Origin: Coprobacillus sp. CAG:698
Lineage (GTDB): Bacteria > Bacillota_I > Bacilli_A > ML615J-28 > CAG-698
Assembly: GCA_000431235.1 (NCBI GenBank)
Contig: HF988702.1
Location: forward strand, 37,760 to 101,759
Direction of reading: 5' to 3'
DNA length: 64,000 bases
The position numbers and the translations under genes were made by a program. Below, in pieces: positions 8,396-17,417 of the stretch; positions within the stretch are counted from its first letter, which is position 1; the number at the start of each line of letters is the position of its first letter. The notes under the pieces were generated by a model. The model ran no database searches. It saw nothing but the letters and a program-made list of their open reading frames with translations, and was not told the DNA's origin.

Positions 8396-9478
8396 TTGGA
8401 ACTTAAATGTCCTGGATGTGGAGCAGTTATTCAAAGTGATGATCCATCAAAAAGTGGTTATATAAATAAAAATGTTTTAGAAAAACGTAAAGATGATTTT
8501 TTGTGTGAACGTTGTTTTAAATTAAAACATTATAATCAAGTCAAAATAGTTGAAACAAAAAATATCGATTTTGATAGTGTCTTTTCTAAAATATCGACAG
8601 AAAAAAGTTTAATAGTGAACATAATTGATTCGTTTGATTTATTAGGCTCTGTAATTACTAATATAAATGAATTATTTCCTAATAGTTTAGTACTAATAAT
8701 AGCTAATAAATTTGATTTATTTTTACGCTCTAATAGACCTACTAAACTTCGTACATATTTGAAAGCATATTTAAAAGAAAAAAACATTGAATTTTGTGAT
8801 GTGCTAGTTACTTCGTCTTTAGATTCGGCTTCAGCGAAACCAATATACGAGACGATAAAGAAGTATTCACGTAATCGTAATGTATATTTTGTTGGTATGG
8901 CTAATGTCGGTAAAAGTACTCTCCTTAATACGATTTCTAAAGAATATGGTGATAAAATTGATTTAACAACAAGTATTCAAGTGGGAACAACTTTAGATAT
9001 TAGCAAATTTAAAATTGGTGATTTAGTTTTTGGAGATACACCTGGTTATTATAACCCTAAGCAGGCTACATATTATTTAGAGAAGAAGAGCTTAAATCTT
9101 ACTATACCTAAAAAGTATATTAAACCAAGGATATATCAATTATATCCTAATGATACAATATTTATTAATGGGTTTGGTTATGTTACTTTGAAAAGTGAGG
9201 AAAAAACGGCTATTTGTTTTTATGTAGCAAATACTCTCATGCTTTATAGAACGAAAAATAATCCAGATGAATATTATAATAAACATTTGACTGATTTATT
9301 GACTGTTCCGAATAAAAATGAAATAAATAAACTTGGAGGAATGAAAAAAACTAATCTTGAAATTGACTGCGAACTTGCAATCTCAGGAATAGGCTTTTTG
9401 ACTTTTTCTAAGAAATGTTCTATTGAACTATCGCTATTTGAAAATATAGCAATTGAAAAGAGGAAAAAACTTATATGA
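8396..9478 (+). CDS. yqeH: Ribosome biogenesis GTPase YqeH
   Basis: About 360 residues. TTG 8396 is preferred because AGGTGA lies 5 nt upstream; GTG 8387 would also be in frame. The N-terminal zinc ribbon (LKCPGCGAVIQ... FLCERC) is followed by a circularly permuted GTPase: the NKFD (G4) motif comes first, then the P-loop GMANVGKSTLLN (about residue 170) and DTPG (G3). This order defines YqeH, which is needed for assembly of the 30S subunit. It overlaps the yqeG stop region and its own stop overlaps yqeK by ATGA. Length is normal. Confidence 0.92.
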   Translation: MELKCPGCGAVIQSDDPSKSGYINKNVLEKRKDDFLCERCFKLKHYNQVKIVETKNIDFDSVFSKISTEKSLIVNIIDSFDLLGSVITNINELFPNSLVLIIANKFDLFLRSNRPTKLRTYLKAYLKEKNIEFCDVLVTSSLDSASAKPIYETIKKYSRNRNVYFVGMANVGKSTLLNTISKEYGDKIDLTTSIQVGTTLDISKFKIGDLVFGDTPGYYNPKQATYYLEKKSLNLTIPKKYIKPRIYQLYPNDTIFINGFGYVTLKSEEKTAICFYVANTLMLYRTKNNPDEYYNKHLTDLLTVPNKNEINKLGGMKKTNLEIDCELAISGIGFLTFSKKCSIELSLFENIAIEKRKKLI

Positions 9479-10086
9479 TAGAAAATCTTTTTAAAAAATA
9501 TGATCTATTAATAAAAAAAGTTTATGAAAAATTAAAAAGTAGTAATAATCCTAAATATGAAGGACGTTACTATCATTCTCTAGGTGTTGCTAAGGCAGCA
9601 GTAGAACTATGTAAAGTTAATAACTTATCTAATGAACTTACAGAAAAAGCATTTATTTGTGGAGTGATTCATGATTATTGTAAATATGAAAAAATGGATA
9701 AGTATCAACAAATAATTGATAAATACAAATTAAATATGACTATAAAAGAAGAATTTAAGTCAATATATCATAGTATATTAGCTCCTTATATTATTAAAGA
9801 AGAACTGGAAATTAATGATTTAGATATCTTAAATGCGATAGAATGTCATGCTATGGGAAAACCTAATATGAATGAACTAGAAAAGATTATTTTCCTTTCT
9901 GATTTTATTGAGGAAACAAGAGTTGGTGAATGTTATCGAAAAGCCCGAAAGGTTGCTTTTGCTAATTTAGATAAAGGGGTTTTCTTCGTAAGCAAATCAG
10001 TACTTAGTTATTTGATAAGTATAAATGCTTATATTTATCCAATGTCTATTGAAACATATAATTATTATAAAAAATATTCGAGGTGA
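9475..10086 (+). CDS. yqeK: HD-domain Ap4A hydrolase YqeK
   Basis: 203 residues. HD motifs are YYHSLGVAKAA and FICGVIHDYCKY, with further metal ligands in YHSILAPYI and ECHAMGK. YqeK cleaves diadenosine tetraphosphate symmetrically to ADP. In most Bacilli yqeK follows aroE, yhbY and nadD; here it joins yqeH directly through a 4-nt ATGA overlap, so those three genes are missing from the cluster. The next gene, rsfS, begins 3 nt after the stop, indicating tight coupling. Confidence 0.88.
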   Translation: MIENLFKKYDLLIKKVYEKLKSSNNPKYEGRYYHSLGVAKAAVELCKVNNLSNELTEKAFICGVIHDYCKYEKMDKYQQIIDKYKLNMTIKEEFKSIYHSILAPYIIKEELEINDLDILNAIECHAMGKPNMNELEKIIFLSDFIEETRVGECYRKARKVAFANLDKGVFFVSKSVLSYLISINAYIYPMSIETYNYYKKYSR

Positions 10087-10089
10087 ATT

Positions 10090-10431
10090 ATGGAAATATT
10101 AAAATATGCTATTGAAGCATTAAAAGATGTTAATGCAAAAGACATAAGAATTTATGAAACTAAAGCTAATAATCCTTATTTTAGTTATGTGGTTCTTGCA
10201 ACTAGTGTAGCTAATCGTCAAATGGATGGCTTAGCCTCAAAAGTTTATGAATTATCGAAAGAAAATAAACTTACTGTTCGCGGCATTGAAGGCCGAGGTG
10301 GCGGGAACTGGCTTTTAGTTGATTTGAATGATGTTATCATTAATCTTTTCTCAAGTGAAGAAAGAAAAAGATACGATTTAGATAAACTTTTTGCTATGCT
10401 TCCAGAAATTAATGTTGACGATGTAAAATAA
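10090..10431 (+). CDS. rsfS: Ribosomal silencing factor RsfS
   Basis: 113 residues, typical length. The signature EGRGGGNWLLVDLNDVIINLF and the following KRYDLDKLF define RsfS/RsfA (DUF143). The protein binds uL14 on the large subunit and blocks subunit joining under nutrient limitation. Its start lies 3 nt after yqeK with AGGTGAATT as ribosome binding site. The yqeK-rsfS pairing is conserved in Firmicutes. Confidence 0.95.
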   Translation: MEILKYAIEALKDVNAKDIRIYETKANNPYFSYVVLATSVANRQMDGLASKVYELSKENKLTVRGIEGRGGGNWLLVDLNDVIINLFSSEERKRYDLDKLFAMLPEINVDDVK

Positions 10432-10476
10432 TGTCATAATATTAATTATAGAGCATAATATTTAATGGGTGATATT

Positions 10477-10713
10477 ATGCTTTTAAGTGAATTACAAACT
10501 AAAGATATAGTTAATTTATCTGATGGTAATAAAATAGGAAAAATTAAAGATATTGATATTGATGTCCAAACTGGTGATGTTGTATCAATTAACGTGCTAA
10601 CTGTTTCAAAACTTCGAAGCTTTTTCTCGGGCGAATCGTGTGTCGTTATACCTTGGGAAAGAGTTGTGAAATTTGGTGGAGAAGTAATTATTGTTAATTT
10701 AAAAAGCGAATGA
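10477..10713 (+). CDS. YlmC/YmxH-family PRC-barrel protein
   Basis: About 78 residues from ATG 10477 (MLLSELQTKDIV), chosen because the family begins M-x-x-S-E-L; an in-frame ATG at 10465 is also possible. The sequence is a small PRC-barrel with the family hallmark G-x-x-I-G-x-I-x-D-x-x-x-D and the end VVIPWERVVKFGGEVIIV. YlmC/YmxH proteins are widespread in spore-forming Firmicutes and are annotated as sporulation-associated, but their function is unknown. It lies between rsfS and the glucokinase gene and ends where the glucokinase ribosome binding site begins. Confidence 0.8.
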   Translation: MLLSELQTKDIVNLSDGNKIGKIKDIDIDVQTGDVVSINVLTVSKLRSFFSGESCVVIPWERVVKFGGEVIIVNLKSE

Positions 10714-10725
10714 TTGGAGACGAAA

Positions 10726-11646
10726 ATGAAAGTTGTATATGGAATAGATGTCGGCGGAACATTTATTAAAGTAGGTAAATTTTCTAATAATTTACTTATA
10801 GAAAAATATTCATTTGATACAATAATATCTGATAATCATATGGATATTATAAATCAAATAAAAGATATAATTATAGAAACAATACACGATGATAATCTCA
10901 TAGGTATAGGAGTTGCTATTCCTGGGCCTGTAAAAAATGGAAATGTACTCGGTGCACAAAATATTAAATGGAAAACTGTCCCTCTAAAATCTATTTTAGA
11001 ATCATACTTTCCTAATGTGAAAATTTCAATTGTTAATGATGCTAATGCTGCTGCTTTAGGAGAATGGTATTACGGAGCTGGTAAAAAAGCTCCTAATATG
11101 GTTATGATTACTTTAGGAACTGGAGTTGGCGGTGGCATCGTTATAAATGGCAAAATAATTGAAGGCGTTAATGGATCGGCGGGAGAATTAGGACATATAA
11201 AGATTTATCCTTATTCAGGACGTAAATGTACGTGTGGACTAGTTGGCTGCTTAGAAACATATACTAGTGCGGTTGGAATTGTTAATACGGCTTTAGAAGA
11301 AAAAGATGGCAAACTAACTTCTTTAAATAATTTTGATAATCTAACATCAAAAATCGTTTTTGATTGTGCTAAATTAGGTGATAGTGTTAGCTTAAAAGTA
11401 GTTGATAAAACAGCTTATTATCTGGCTATAGGTATTGCTAGTATTTGTGATATTTTAAACCCAGAGTCAGTTGTAATAGGTGGTGGAGTCAGCAAAGCAG
11501 GAGAGTTTTTCTTAGAAAAAGTAAAGAAATATTACGAAGAATTAGTATTTTATTCAATAAGAGATACAGAAATCTGCTTAGCTTCACTTTATAATGATGC
11601 TGGAATATATGGTGTTTTTGCTAGTGTAACAGATATAGTATTATAA
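10726..11646 (+). CDS. glcK: ROK-family glucokinase
   Basis: About 306 residues from ATG 10726, with TTGGAGA 6 nt upstream. The phosphate-1 motif is YGIDVGGTFIKVGKF, the catalytic-base region is VNDANAAALGEW, phosphate 2 is TLGTGVGGGIVINGK, and the ROK zinc motif is CTCGLVGCLE. Together these define a ROK sugar kinase, most likely ATP:glucose. With fructose-bisphosphate aldolase elsewhere in the window it would feed glycolysis. Sugar specificity within the ROK family cannot be fully settled from sequence. Confidence 0.88.
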   Translation: MKVVYGIDVGGTFIKVGKFSNNLLIEKYSFDTIISDNHMDIINQIKDIIIETIHDDNLIGIGVAIPGPVKNGNVLGAQNIKWKTVPLKSILESYFPNVKISIVNDANAAALGEWYYGAGKKAPNMVMITLGTGVGGGIVINGKIIEGVNGSAGELGHIKIYPYSGRKCTCGLVGCLETYTSAVGIVNTALEEKDGKLTSLNNFDNLTSKIVFDCAKLGDSVSLKVVDKTAYYLAIGIASICDILNPESVVIGGGVSKAGEFFLEKVKKYYEELVFYSIRDTEICLASLYNDAGIYGVFASVTDIVL

Positions 11647-11664
11647 AAAGGAAAAAGTATATGT

Positions 11665-12285
11665 ATGAATGATGTATATATGGATATAGAAACGTTTGTT
11701 TCTCCTTGTCTTTATGAGAATTGTTATTTATGTTCCTTTGCTGATTTTTCTTTTGTTGTTGATCCCTCAATTCCTTATGAAACTCTTAAGAAGAAAAATA
11801 GAAAACCAATAAAATATGTTTTGATAACTCATGCTCATTATGATCATATTAATGAGTTAAATACATATATGAATAGAGGCATTACTTTCTATATTGGAAA
11901 AGAAGACTACAATAAACTTCTTGACGCACATTTAAATTTATCTCTATATATAATTGGAAAGTCATGGCAGGTTGATTTAAAGAATGAAAAAGTTATTCTT
12001 GTAACTGAAAAATCATACAAACTTGAAGAAGAAGAACTAGAAGTGTATGAAACTAAAGGTCACACTGATGGTTCTGTTTCTTATTGTATTGGTGATGCAC
12101 TTTTTACTGGTGACTTCATTTTTAAAAATGGTGTTGGGAGAATGGACTTCCCAACAGGAAGTACTATTGATATGCAAAAGTCAATCGAAAAAATAAAGAA
12201 AGTATTTAAAAATAAGTTTATTGATGTTTTCCCTGGTCATGGAGAAGATACTAATATTCAATATATAATTAAATATATTAAATAA
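11665..12285 (+). CDS. Metallo-beta-lactamase-fold hydrolase
   Basis: 206 residues with the full MBL zinc set: THAHYDHINE (HxHxDH), ETKGHTDGSVSY, ALFTGDFIFKNGVGRMD and FPGHGEDT. This is the YqgX/glyoxalase II-like subgroup, which hydrolyses thioesters such as S-lactoylglutathione analogues in vivo, though the substrate here is not determined. ATG 11665 follows AAAAGGAAAA at short range. It is the last gene before a terminator and the heat-shock operon. In many Firmicutes an MBL hydrolase follows a ROK glucokinase (yqgQ-glcK-yqgX region), which this pair resembles. Confidence 0.8.
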   Translation: MNDVYMDIETFVSPCLYENCYLCSFADFSFVVDPSIPYETLKKKNRKPIKYVLITHAHYDHINELNTYMNRGITFYIGKEDYNKLLDAHLNLSLYIIGKSWQVDLKNEKVILVTEKSYKLEEEELEVYETKGHTDGSVSYCIGDALFTGDFIFKNGVGRMDFPTGSTIDMQKSIEKIKKVFKNKFIDVFPGHGEDTNIQYIIKYIK

Positions 12286-12306
12286 AAATAGAATAATTTA
12301 TGGGTG

Positions 12307-12340
12307 TTAACGTTATTATGCAAATAGTAACGTTTTTTCT
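12307..12340 (+). terminator. Terminator after the MBL hydrolase
   Basis: AACGTTA / TAACGTT, 7-bp stem with a 12-nt loop, followed by TTTTTT. A third AACGTT copy lies at about 12363. Confidence 0.7.
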
Positions 12341-12389
12341 TTGATAATTTATGTATAAAATAACGTTTTCAGAAAAAAATAAAAATAAA

Positions 12390-12463
12390 TTAGCACAAAA
12401 CACTTGACAGTGCTAAATGAAAGTAGTATAATTTATTAGCAAACTGATAAAAAGAGTGCTAAA
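12390..12463 (+). promoter_or_regulatory. hrcA operon promoter with two CIRCE operators
   Basis: The promoter is TTGACA (12404-12409), 18-nt spacer, TATAAT (12428-12433). Two CIRCE-type inverted repeats with 9-nt arms and 9-nt spacer flank it: TTAGCACAA-N9-CAGTGCTAA (12390-12416), which overlaps the -35, and TTAGCAAAC-N9-GAGTGCTAA (12437-12463), just after the -10. Consensus CIRCE is TTAGCACTC-N9-GAGTGCTAA, so each copy has a few mismatches. They are the expected binding sites of HrcA, encoded directly downstream, giving autoregulation and heat induction. Confidence 0.92.
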
Positions 12464-12497
12464 AAGATAAAATACTGAATATGATGGAGTAGATAAA

Positions 12498-13526
12498 ATG
12501 TTAACTGATAGACAAAAAACAATTTTAACTGCCATAATAGAACAGTTCGTAAGAACTAATGAACCTGTTGGCTCAAAACTTCTTACTGAACTTCCTGAAT
12601 TTATGTTAGGCATTTCTTCAGCAACTATTCGAAACGAAATGGCTTACCTTGAAGAACAAGGATATTTACTTAAAACTCATACTTCTAGTGGTCGAGTTCC
12701 TTCTGAAGAAGGATATCGTTTCTATGTTAATGAGATCTTAAATAATAAGTCAATAAAAAGTGTTGACTATGAAGATTCGTTTCCATTAGTTGATGAAATT
12801 CTTGAAAGAAACTTACTTAGTCGTGAACAAGCAATTCACGAAAGTATGGCCTTGGTAGCTGATTTGACGCACTATACATCGGTTGCAATGGGTTCATCTG
12901 GTGTAAATGCTCGAATTAGAAAACTTCAATTTGTTCCTTTGTATGGTAAATATGCTGTTATTTTAATGGTTACTGATAAAGGAAACGTTGAAAGTAAAAA
13001 GATCATTATTCCAGATATGATTAGTAATGATGAAGTTGAAAAAGTAATTATATATCTTAATAAGATTCTATATGACTGTCCTATTTCAGATATTTATGAA
13101 CGTATTCGTAATTCAAATGAAGAAATAGGTATTCGTGATTATATTGCTTATTACGATGAATTAATTGCTGCTTTCGTAAGAACTCTTACTAATATGGCAA
13201 AAGATGATGTCTTTATGTCTGGCAAGAACAATATATTCTCGCAACCTGAATTTAAAGATACTGAAAAAATTAAAGAGATCCTTACAACAATCGAAGATGA
13301 AGATTTTGTCAAGGCTGTAAGTTTTTCAGACAATAGCATTCAAGTACGAATTGGTAACGAAAACGAACTTTCAGTTATGAAAGATTGTTCGGTTGTTTCT
13401 GTTCCATACGAATTAGATAATGGCGAAGTTGGAAGAATTGCTGTTATTGGTCCTATGAGGATGGAGTATCAAAAAATAATTCCTCTACTTGAATATATTG
13501 CCAAGAACATAAAGAAATTAACATAA
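12498..13526 (+). CDS. hrcA: Heat-inducible transcription repressor HrcA
   Basis: 342 residues, typical. The N-terminal winged helix reads LTDRQKTILTAIIEQFVRT...PVGSKLL and SSATIRNEMAYLEEQGYLLKTHTSSGRVPS, the HrcA signature. The remainder is the GAF-like and dimerisation region. HrcA represses chaperone operons by binding CIRCE, needs GroEL for folding, and is inactivated by heat. Two CIRCE sites precede the gene. It heads hrcA-grpE-dnaK-dnaJ; groESL is not in this window. ATG 12498 is preceded by ATGGAGTAG. Confidence 0.96.
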   Translation: MLTDRQKTILTAIIEQFVRTNEPVGSKLLTELPEFMLGISSATIRNEMAYLEEQGYLLKTHTSSGRVPSEEGYRFYVNEILNNKSIKSVDYEDSFPLVDEILERNLLSREQAIHESMALVADLTHYTSVAMGSSGVNARIRKLQFVPLYGKYAVILMVTDKGNVESKKIIIPDMISNDEVEKVIIYLNKILYDCPISDIYERIRNSNEEIGIRDYIAYYDELIAAFVRTLTNMAKDDVFMSGKNNIFSQPEFKDTEKIKEILTTIEDEDFVKAVSFSDNSIQVRIGNENELSVMKDCSVVSVPYELDNGEVGRIAVIGPMRMEYQKIIPLLEYIAKNIKKLT

Positions 13527-13581
13527 AATTATTGATAAAAAACGTTGATAAGAAAGAATATCATCGAGAAAGGAATTGACT

Positions 13582-14280
13582 ATGAATAATAGATATCGTG
13601 AAGAAGAATTAGCAGAAAACAATGATTCTGAAATGAAAATTGAAGATAAAGAAATCAATGAAAAAGAACTTGAAGATGAAGAAATTAAAGATGAAAAATC
13701 TTTAGAAGAAAATTCATCATCTGAAAAGCCTAACAAAAAAATCAAAAAATTGGAAGGCAAAATTCATAAGTTAAACGAGCAAGTTGCTGAATTAGAGGAA
13801 AAACTTAAGAAAAGTAATGATCAATATTTGAGATTACTTGCTGATACGGAGAATTATAAAAAAAGAATCGATGATGAAAGAATCAGAGATCGTAAATATG
13901 CTTCTCAGAGATTACTTGAAAAGTTAGTTACTAACATAGATATTTTTGATAAAGCATGTAATATGAAAACTGAAGATCAAAATCTTAAAAACTTTCTAAT
14001 TGGTTTTCAAATGATAAATAATAATCTTAAAACAATTCTTGAAGAAGAAGGTGTTAAAAAGATTAAATGCGATGGTAAATTTGATCCTCATTATCATCAT
14101 GCCGTTGAAGTTGGCTATGATGAAACAAAAGAGGAAGGCGAAATACTAATGGTTATTAAAGATGGTTATATGTATAAAGATCGTATCTTAGTAGCTTCAT
14201 TAGTAAAGGTTAATAAAAAACCAGAAGAAAAGACAGAAAATAAGGATTCAGATAAAAAATCTGAAGACCAAGATAAATAG
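13582..14280 (+). CDS. grpE: Nucleotide exchange factor GrpE
   Basis: About 232 residues from ATG 13582, with GAAAGGA 7 nt upstream (in-frame TTG at 13576 is less likely). Residues about 1-65 are highly charged Glu/Lys-rich and probably disordered. A long coiled coil follows, then DTENYKKRIDDERIRDRKYA and the beta-wing motif VEVGYDETKEEGEILMVIKDGYMYKDRILVASLVKV (split for reading), the GrpE signature. The C-terminal tail is again charged and Lys/Glu-rich. GrpE drives ADP release from DnaK, encoded 18 nt downstream. Confidence 0.95.
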   Translation: MNNRYREEELAENNDSEMKIEDKEINEKELEDEEIKDEKSLEENSSSEKPNKKIKKLEGKIHKLNEQVAELEEKLKKSNDQYLRLLADTENYKKRIDDERIRDRKYASQRLLEKLVTNIDIFDKACNMKTEDQNLKNFLIGFQMINNNLKTILEEEGVKKIKCDGKFDPHYHHAVEVGYDETKEEGEILMVIKDGYMYKDRILVASLVKVNKKPEEKTENKDSDKKSEDQDK

Positions 14281-14298
14281 TTATAGGAGGTATATATT

Positions 14299-16092
14299 AT
14301 GTCTAAAATTATTGGTATAGATTTAGGTACAACAAATTCATGTGTTGCTGTTATGGAAGGTTCAGAAGCTAAGGTTATTCCAAACGCTGAAGGTGAAAGA
14401 ACTACACCATCTGTTATAGCTTTTAAAGATGATGAAATTCAAGTAGGTGCTATTGCTAAGAGACAAGCAGTTACTAATCTTGATACTGTTTCATCTATTA
14501 AGAGAAAAATGGGTACAAAAGAAGTTGTAACAATTAAAGGAAAGAATTATACACCAGAACAATTAAGTGCTATGATTTTACAAAACTTAAAGGCAACTGC
14601 GGAAAGTTATTTAGGAACTAAAGTTACTGATGCAGTTATTACAGTTCCTGCATACTTCAATGATGCTCAACGTCAAGCTACAAAAGATGCTGGTAAAATT
14701 GCTGGCTTAAATGTAAGAAGAATAATCAATGAACCAACAGCTGCAGCTTTAGCTTATGGTATTGATAAAACTAATAAAGAACAAACTGTTTTAGTTTATG
14801 ACTTAGGTGGTGGAACATTCGATGTTTCTATTCTATCACTTGCAGATGGAACATTTGAAGTAATTTCAACTGCTGGTAATAACCATTTAGGTGGAGATGA
14901 TTTTGACCAAGTAATTATTGACTATTTAGTTGAAGAATTCAAGAAAGAAAATGGTGTTGATTTAAGTAAAGATCGTTTAGCTTTACAAAGATTAAAAGAT
15001 GCTGCTGAAAAAGCTAAGAAAGACTTAAGTGGTATTACTAAGACTAATATTAACTTACCATTCATTTCAATGGGTGTTAATGGACCTTTACACTTAAATG
15101 TCGACTTAACAAGAGCAAAATTTGATGACTTAACAAGATTCTTAGTGGAAAAGACAGTTGAACCTGTAAGACAAGCTTTACGTGATGCTAAGATGACAAG
15201 TAAAGATATCGACCAAGTATTATTAGTTGGTGGTTCTACACGTATTCCTGCTGTTCAAGAACTTGTAAAGCGTGAATTAGGTAAAGAACCTAACAAGAGT
15301 GTTAACCCTGATGAAGTAGTTGCTATGGGTGCTGCTATTCAAGGTGGTGTATTATCTGGTGATGTTAAAGACGTATTGTTACTAGATGTTACTCCATTAT
15401 CACTTGGTATTGAAACATTAGGTGGTGTATTTACTAAATTAATCGAAAGAAATACTACTATCCCAACAAGTAAATCACAAGTGTTCTCTACTGCTGTAGA
15501 TAATCAACCTGCTGTTGATATTCATGTATTACAAGGCGAAAGACCTATGGCTGCTGATAACAAGACTTTAGGTAAATTCCAACTTACAGATATCCCTCTA
15601 GCACCACGTGGTGTTCCTCAAATTGAAGTAACATTTGATATTGACGCTAATGGTATCGTAAATGTTAAAGCTAAAGATTTAGGTACAGGTAAAGAAAAAT
15701 CTGTTACTATTCAAAGTGGTTCAGGACTTTCTGAAGATGAAATTAAGAGAATGGTTCGTGAAGCTGAAGAAAACGCTGAAAACGATAAGAAACGTAAAGA
15801 AGAAGCTGATACTCGTAATGAAGCAGAACAAATCATCTTCGCATCTAAGAAATCTATGGAAGATTTAGGATCAGAAGTAACTGAAGAAGAAAAAACAACA
15901 ATTAATGCAAAGATAGAAGAACTTGAAAGTGCATTAAAGGGTACTGATATAGAAGCTATTAAGAAGGCAAAGGATGAATTAGTAAAAGCAAGTCAAAACG
16001 TTGCTATGAGAGCTTACCAAAAGAACCAAAAGAATAATGGTGGAACTGATGGTGGTGCTGTAAATCCTGATGACATCGTTGACCCTGAATAA
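14299..16092 (+). CDS. dnaK: Molecular chaperone DnaK (Hsp70)
   Basis: 597 residues. Begins IIGIDLGTTNSCVAVMEG; further nucleotide-binding signatures are VYDLGGGTFDVSIL and LVGGSTRIPAVQELV. The substrate-binding domain (from about residue 360) and the helical lid follow, ending in a Gly-rich tail with DDIVDPE. A strong TAGGAGG ribosome binding site sits before ATG 14299. It is the third gene of the HrcA-controlled operon and works with GrpE and DnaJ in folding and stress recovery. Length and motifs are fully typical for Firmicutes. Confidence 0.98.
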   Translation: MSKIIGIDLGTTNSCVAVMEGSEAKVIPNAEGERTTPSVIAFKDDEIQVGAIAKRQAVTNLDTVSSIKRKMGTKEVVTIKGKNYTPEQLSAMILQNLKATAESYLGTKVTDAVITVPAYFNDAQRQATKDAGKIAGLNVRRIINEPTAAALAYGIDKTNKEQTVLVYDLGGGTFDVSILSLADGTFEVISTAGNNHLGGDDFDQVIIDYLVEEFKKENGVDLSKDRLALQRLKDAAEKAKKDLSGITKTNINLPFISMGVNGPLHLNVDLTRAKFDDLTRFLVEKTVEPVRQALRDAKMTSKDIDQVLLVGGSTRIPAVQELVKRELGKEPNKSVNPDEVVAMGAAIQGGVLSGDVKDVLLLDVTPLSLGIETLGGVFTKLIERNTTIPTSKSQVFSTAVDNQPAVDIHVLQGERPMAADNKTLGKFQLTDIPLAPRGVPQIEVTFDIDANGIVNVKAKDLGTGKEKSVTIQSGSGLSEDEIKRMVREAEENAENDKKRKEEADTRNEAEQIIFASKKSMEDLGSEVTEEEKTTINAKIEELESALKGTDIEAIKKAKDELVKASQNVAMRAYQKNQKNNGGTDGGAVNPDDIVDPE

Positions 16093-16122
16093 AATTAATA
16101 TATAATATATAAGGAGAATAAA

Positions 16123-17256
16123 ATGGCCAAAAGAGATTATTATGAGGTACTTGGAATATCGAAAAATGCAACTGACGATGAAATAAAAAAAGCATATCGA
16201 CAATTGGCCAAGAAGTATCACCCTGATACCTCAACTGAAGAAAATGCTCAAGAAAAATTTAAAGAAGTCCAAGAAGCTTATGAAGTCTTAAAAGATCCTC
16301 AAAAACGTGCTAATTATGATAAGTATGGTTTTCAAGATCCTAACCAAGGATTTAGTGGATTTAATGGCGCAGGTGGATTTAGCGGATTTAGTGGATTTGG
16401 AGGATTTGGCGGTATCGATGATATATTTGATTTCTTTACTGGTGGTAGAAAATCTAGTCAACAATCTCAAAGTCGTGGCAAAGATCTTCAAGTTGCAATT
16501 ACTCTTACATTTGAAGAAGCTTGCTTCGGCTGTGAGAAAGATATAACACTAACAAAGTATTCTACATGTCCTAAATGTAATGGTTTAGGAGCAGAAAGTG
16601 GTAGTGATGTTGTAACATGTTCTACATGTGGTGGTAGAGGACGTGTTGTTACAGAAACACAATCAATTTTAGGTAGAATACAAACTGAAAATGTCTGCCC
16701 AACATGCCATGGACGCGGAAAAACTATCAAGAATAAGTGTTCTATGTGTGGTGGCGAAGGTAGAATTCGTAAACAAGAAACTATTAAAGTTAAAATTCCA
16801 TCAGGAATTGAAGATGGTCAAAGATTATGCTTGAATGGTCGTGGCGACGCCGCTAGTAATGGCGGACAAAGTGGTGACTTGTTTATCTCGGTAAGGGTTA
16901 AAGAACATGAATTATTCCAACGTGATGGAGTTGATATATATATTGAAATGCCAATAACATTTAGCCAAGCTGCTTTAGGAGATGTTTTGGAGGTACCTTC
17001 TATACATGGTAAGGAAACTTTAAAGATTCCTGAAGGAACACAAACAGGAACTAAATTTAAATTAGCTAATAAAGGTATTTCAATGACAAGACGTGGAGTA
17101 ACAAAAGTCGGTAACGAATATGTAATTGTGAAAGTTGTAACTCCTGGTAAATTAACTCAAGAGCAAAAAGAATTATTCCAAAAATTAAGTACAACTAATT
17201 TGAAAAATGAATCATTCTTTGATAAATTAAAGAGATTCTTTAAAGATAAAAAATAA
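16123..17256 (+). CDS. dnaJ: Chaperone DnaJ (Hsp40)
   Basis: 377 residues. J-domain at 1-70 with the HPD motif in KKYHPDTS, then a Gly/Phe-rich linker (repeated GFSGF/GFGG), then the zinc-binding domain with four CxxCxGxG-type repeats (CPKCNGLG, CSTCGGRG, CPTCHGRG, CSMCGGEG), then the substrate-binding C-terminal domains. This is a full type I DnaJ that stimulates the DnaK ATPase. It starts 30 nt after dnaK behind AAGGAGAA and ends the operon at a terminator. Confidence 0.98.
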   Translation: MAKRDYYEVLGISKNATDDEIKKAYRQLAKKYHPDTSTEENAQEKFKEVQEAYEVLKDPQKRANYDKYGFQDPNQGFSGFNGAGGFSGFSGFGGFGGIDDIFDFFTGGRKSSQQSQSRGKDLQVAITLTFEEACFGCEKDITLTKYSTCPKCNGLGAESGSDVVTCSTCGGRGRVVTETQSILGRIQTENVCPTCHGRGKTIKNKCSMCGGEGRIRKQETIKVKIPSGIEDGQRLCLNGRGDAASNGGQSGDLFISVRVKEHELFQRDGVDIYIEMPITFSQAALGDVLEVPSIHGKETLKIPEGTQTGTKFKLANKGISMTRRGVTKVGNEYVIVKVVTPGKLTQEQKELFQKLSTTNLKNESFFDKLKRFFKDKK

Positions 17257-17260
17257 AAAA

Positions 17261-17300
17261 ATAGGTAGATCTTTTATAGTATTATAGGTCTACCTTTATT
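17261..17300 (+). terminator. Terminator of the hrcA-dnaJ operon
   Basis: AGGTAGATC / GGTCTACCT (one G-U pair) stem with TTTATTATT after it, directly behind the dnaJ stop. Confidence 0.75.
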
Positions 17301-17363
17301 ATTACATATAGAAATAAGATAAAAACAATTTATGGAAATATGTATAATGTAGTATTTTTTATG

Positions 17364-17392
17364 TTGCAATTTAATGAAAAATATGGTAAAAT
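17364..17392 (+). promoter_or_regulatory. Promoter of the InlB-repeat lipoprotein gene
   Basis: TTGCAA, 17-nt spacer, TGG-TAAAAT extended -10. Start codon follows 25 nt downstream behind AAAAAAGGAGAA. Confidence 0.65.
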
Positions 17393-17417
17393 TATATGGC
17401 AAAAAAGGAGAATTTAT

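Noticed and set aside
16004..16234. Long minus-strand open frames across dnaK-dnaJ and other genes
   Set aside because: They lie antisense to strongly conserved genes, have no ribosome binding sites and biased composition; they are by-products of the coding strand.
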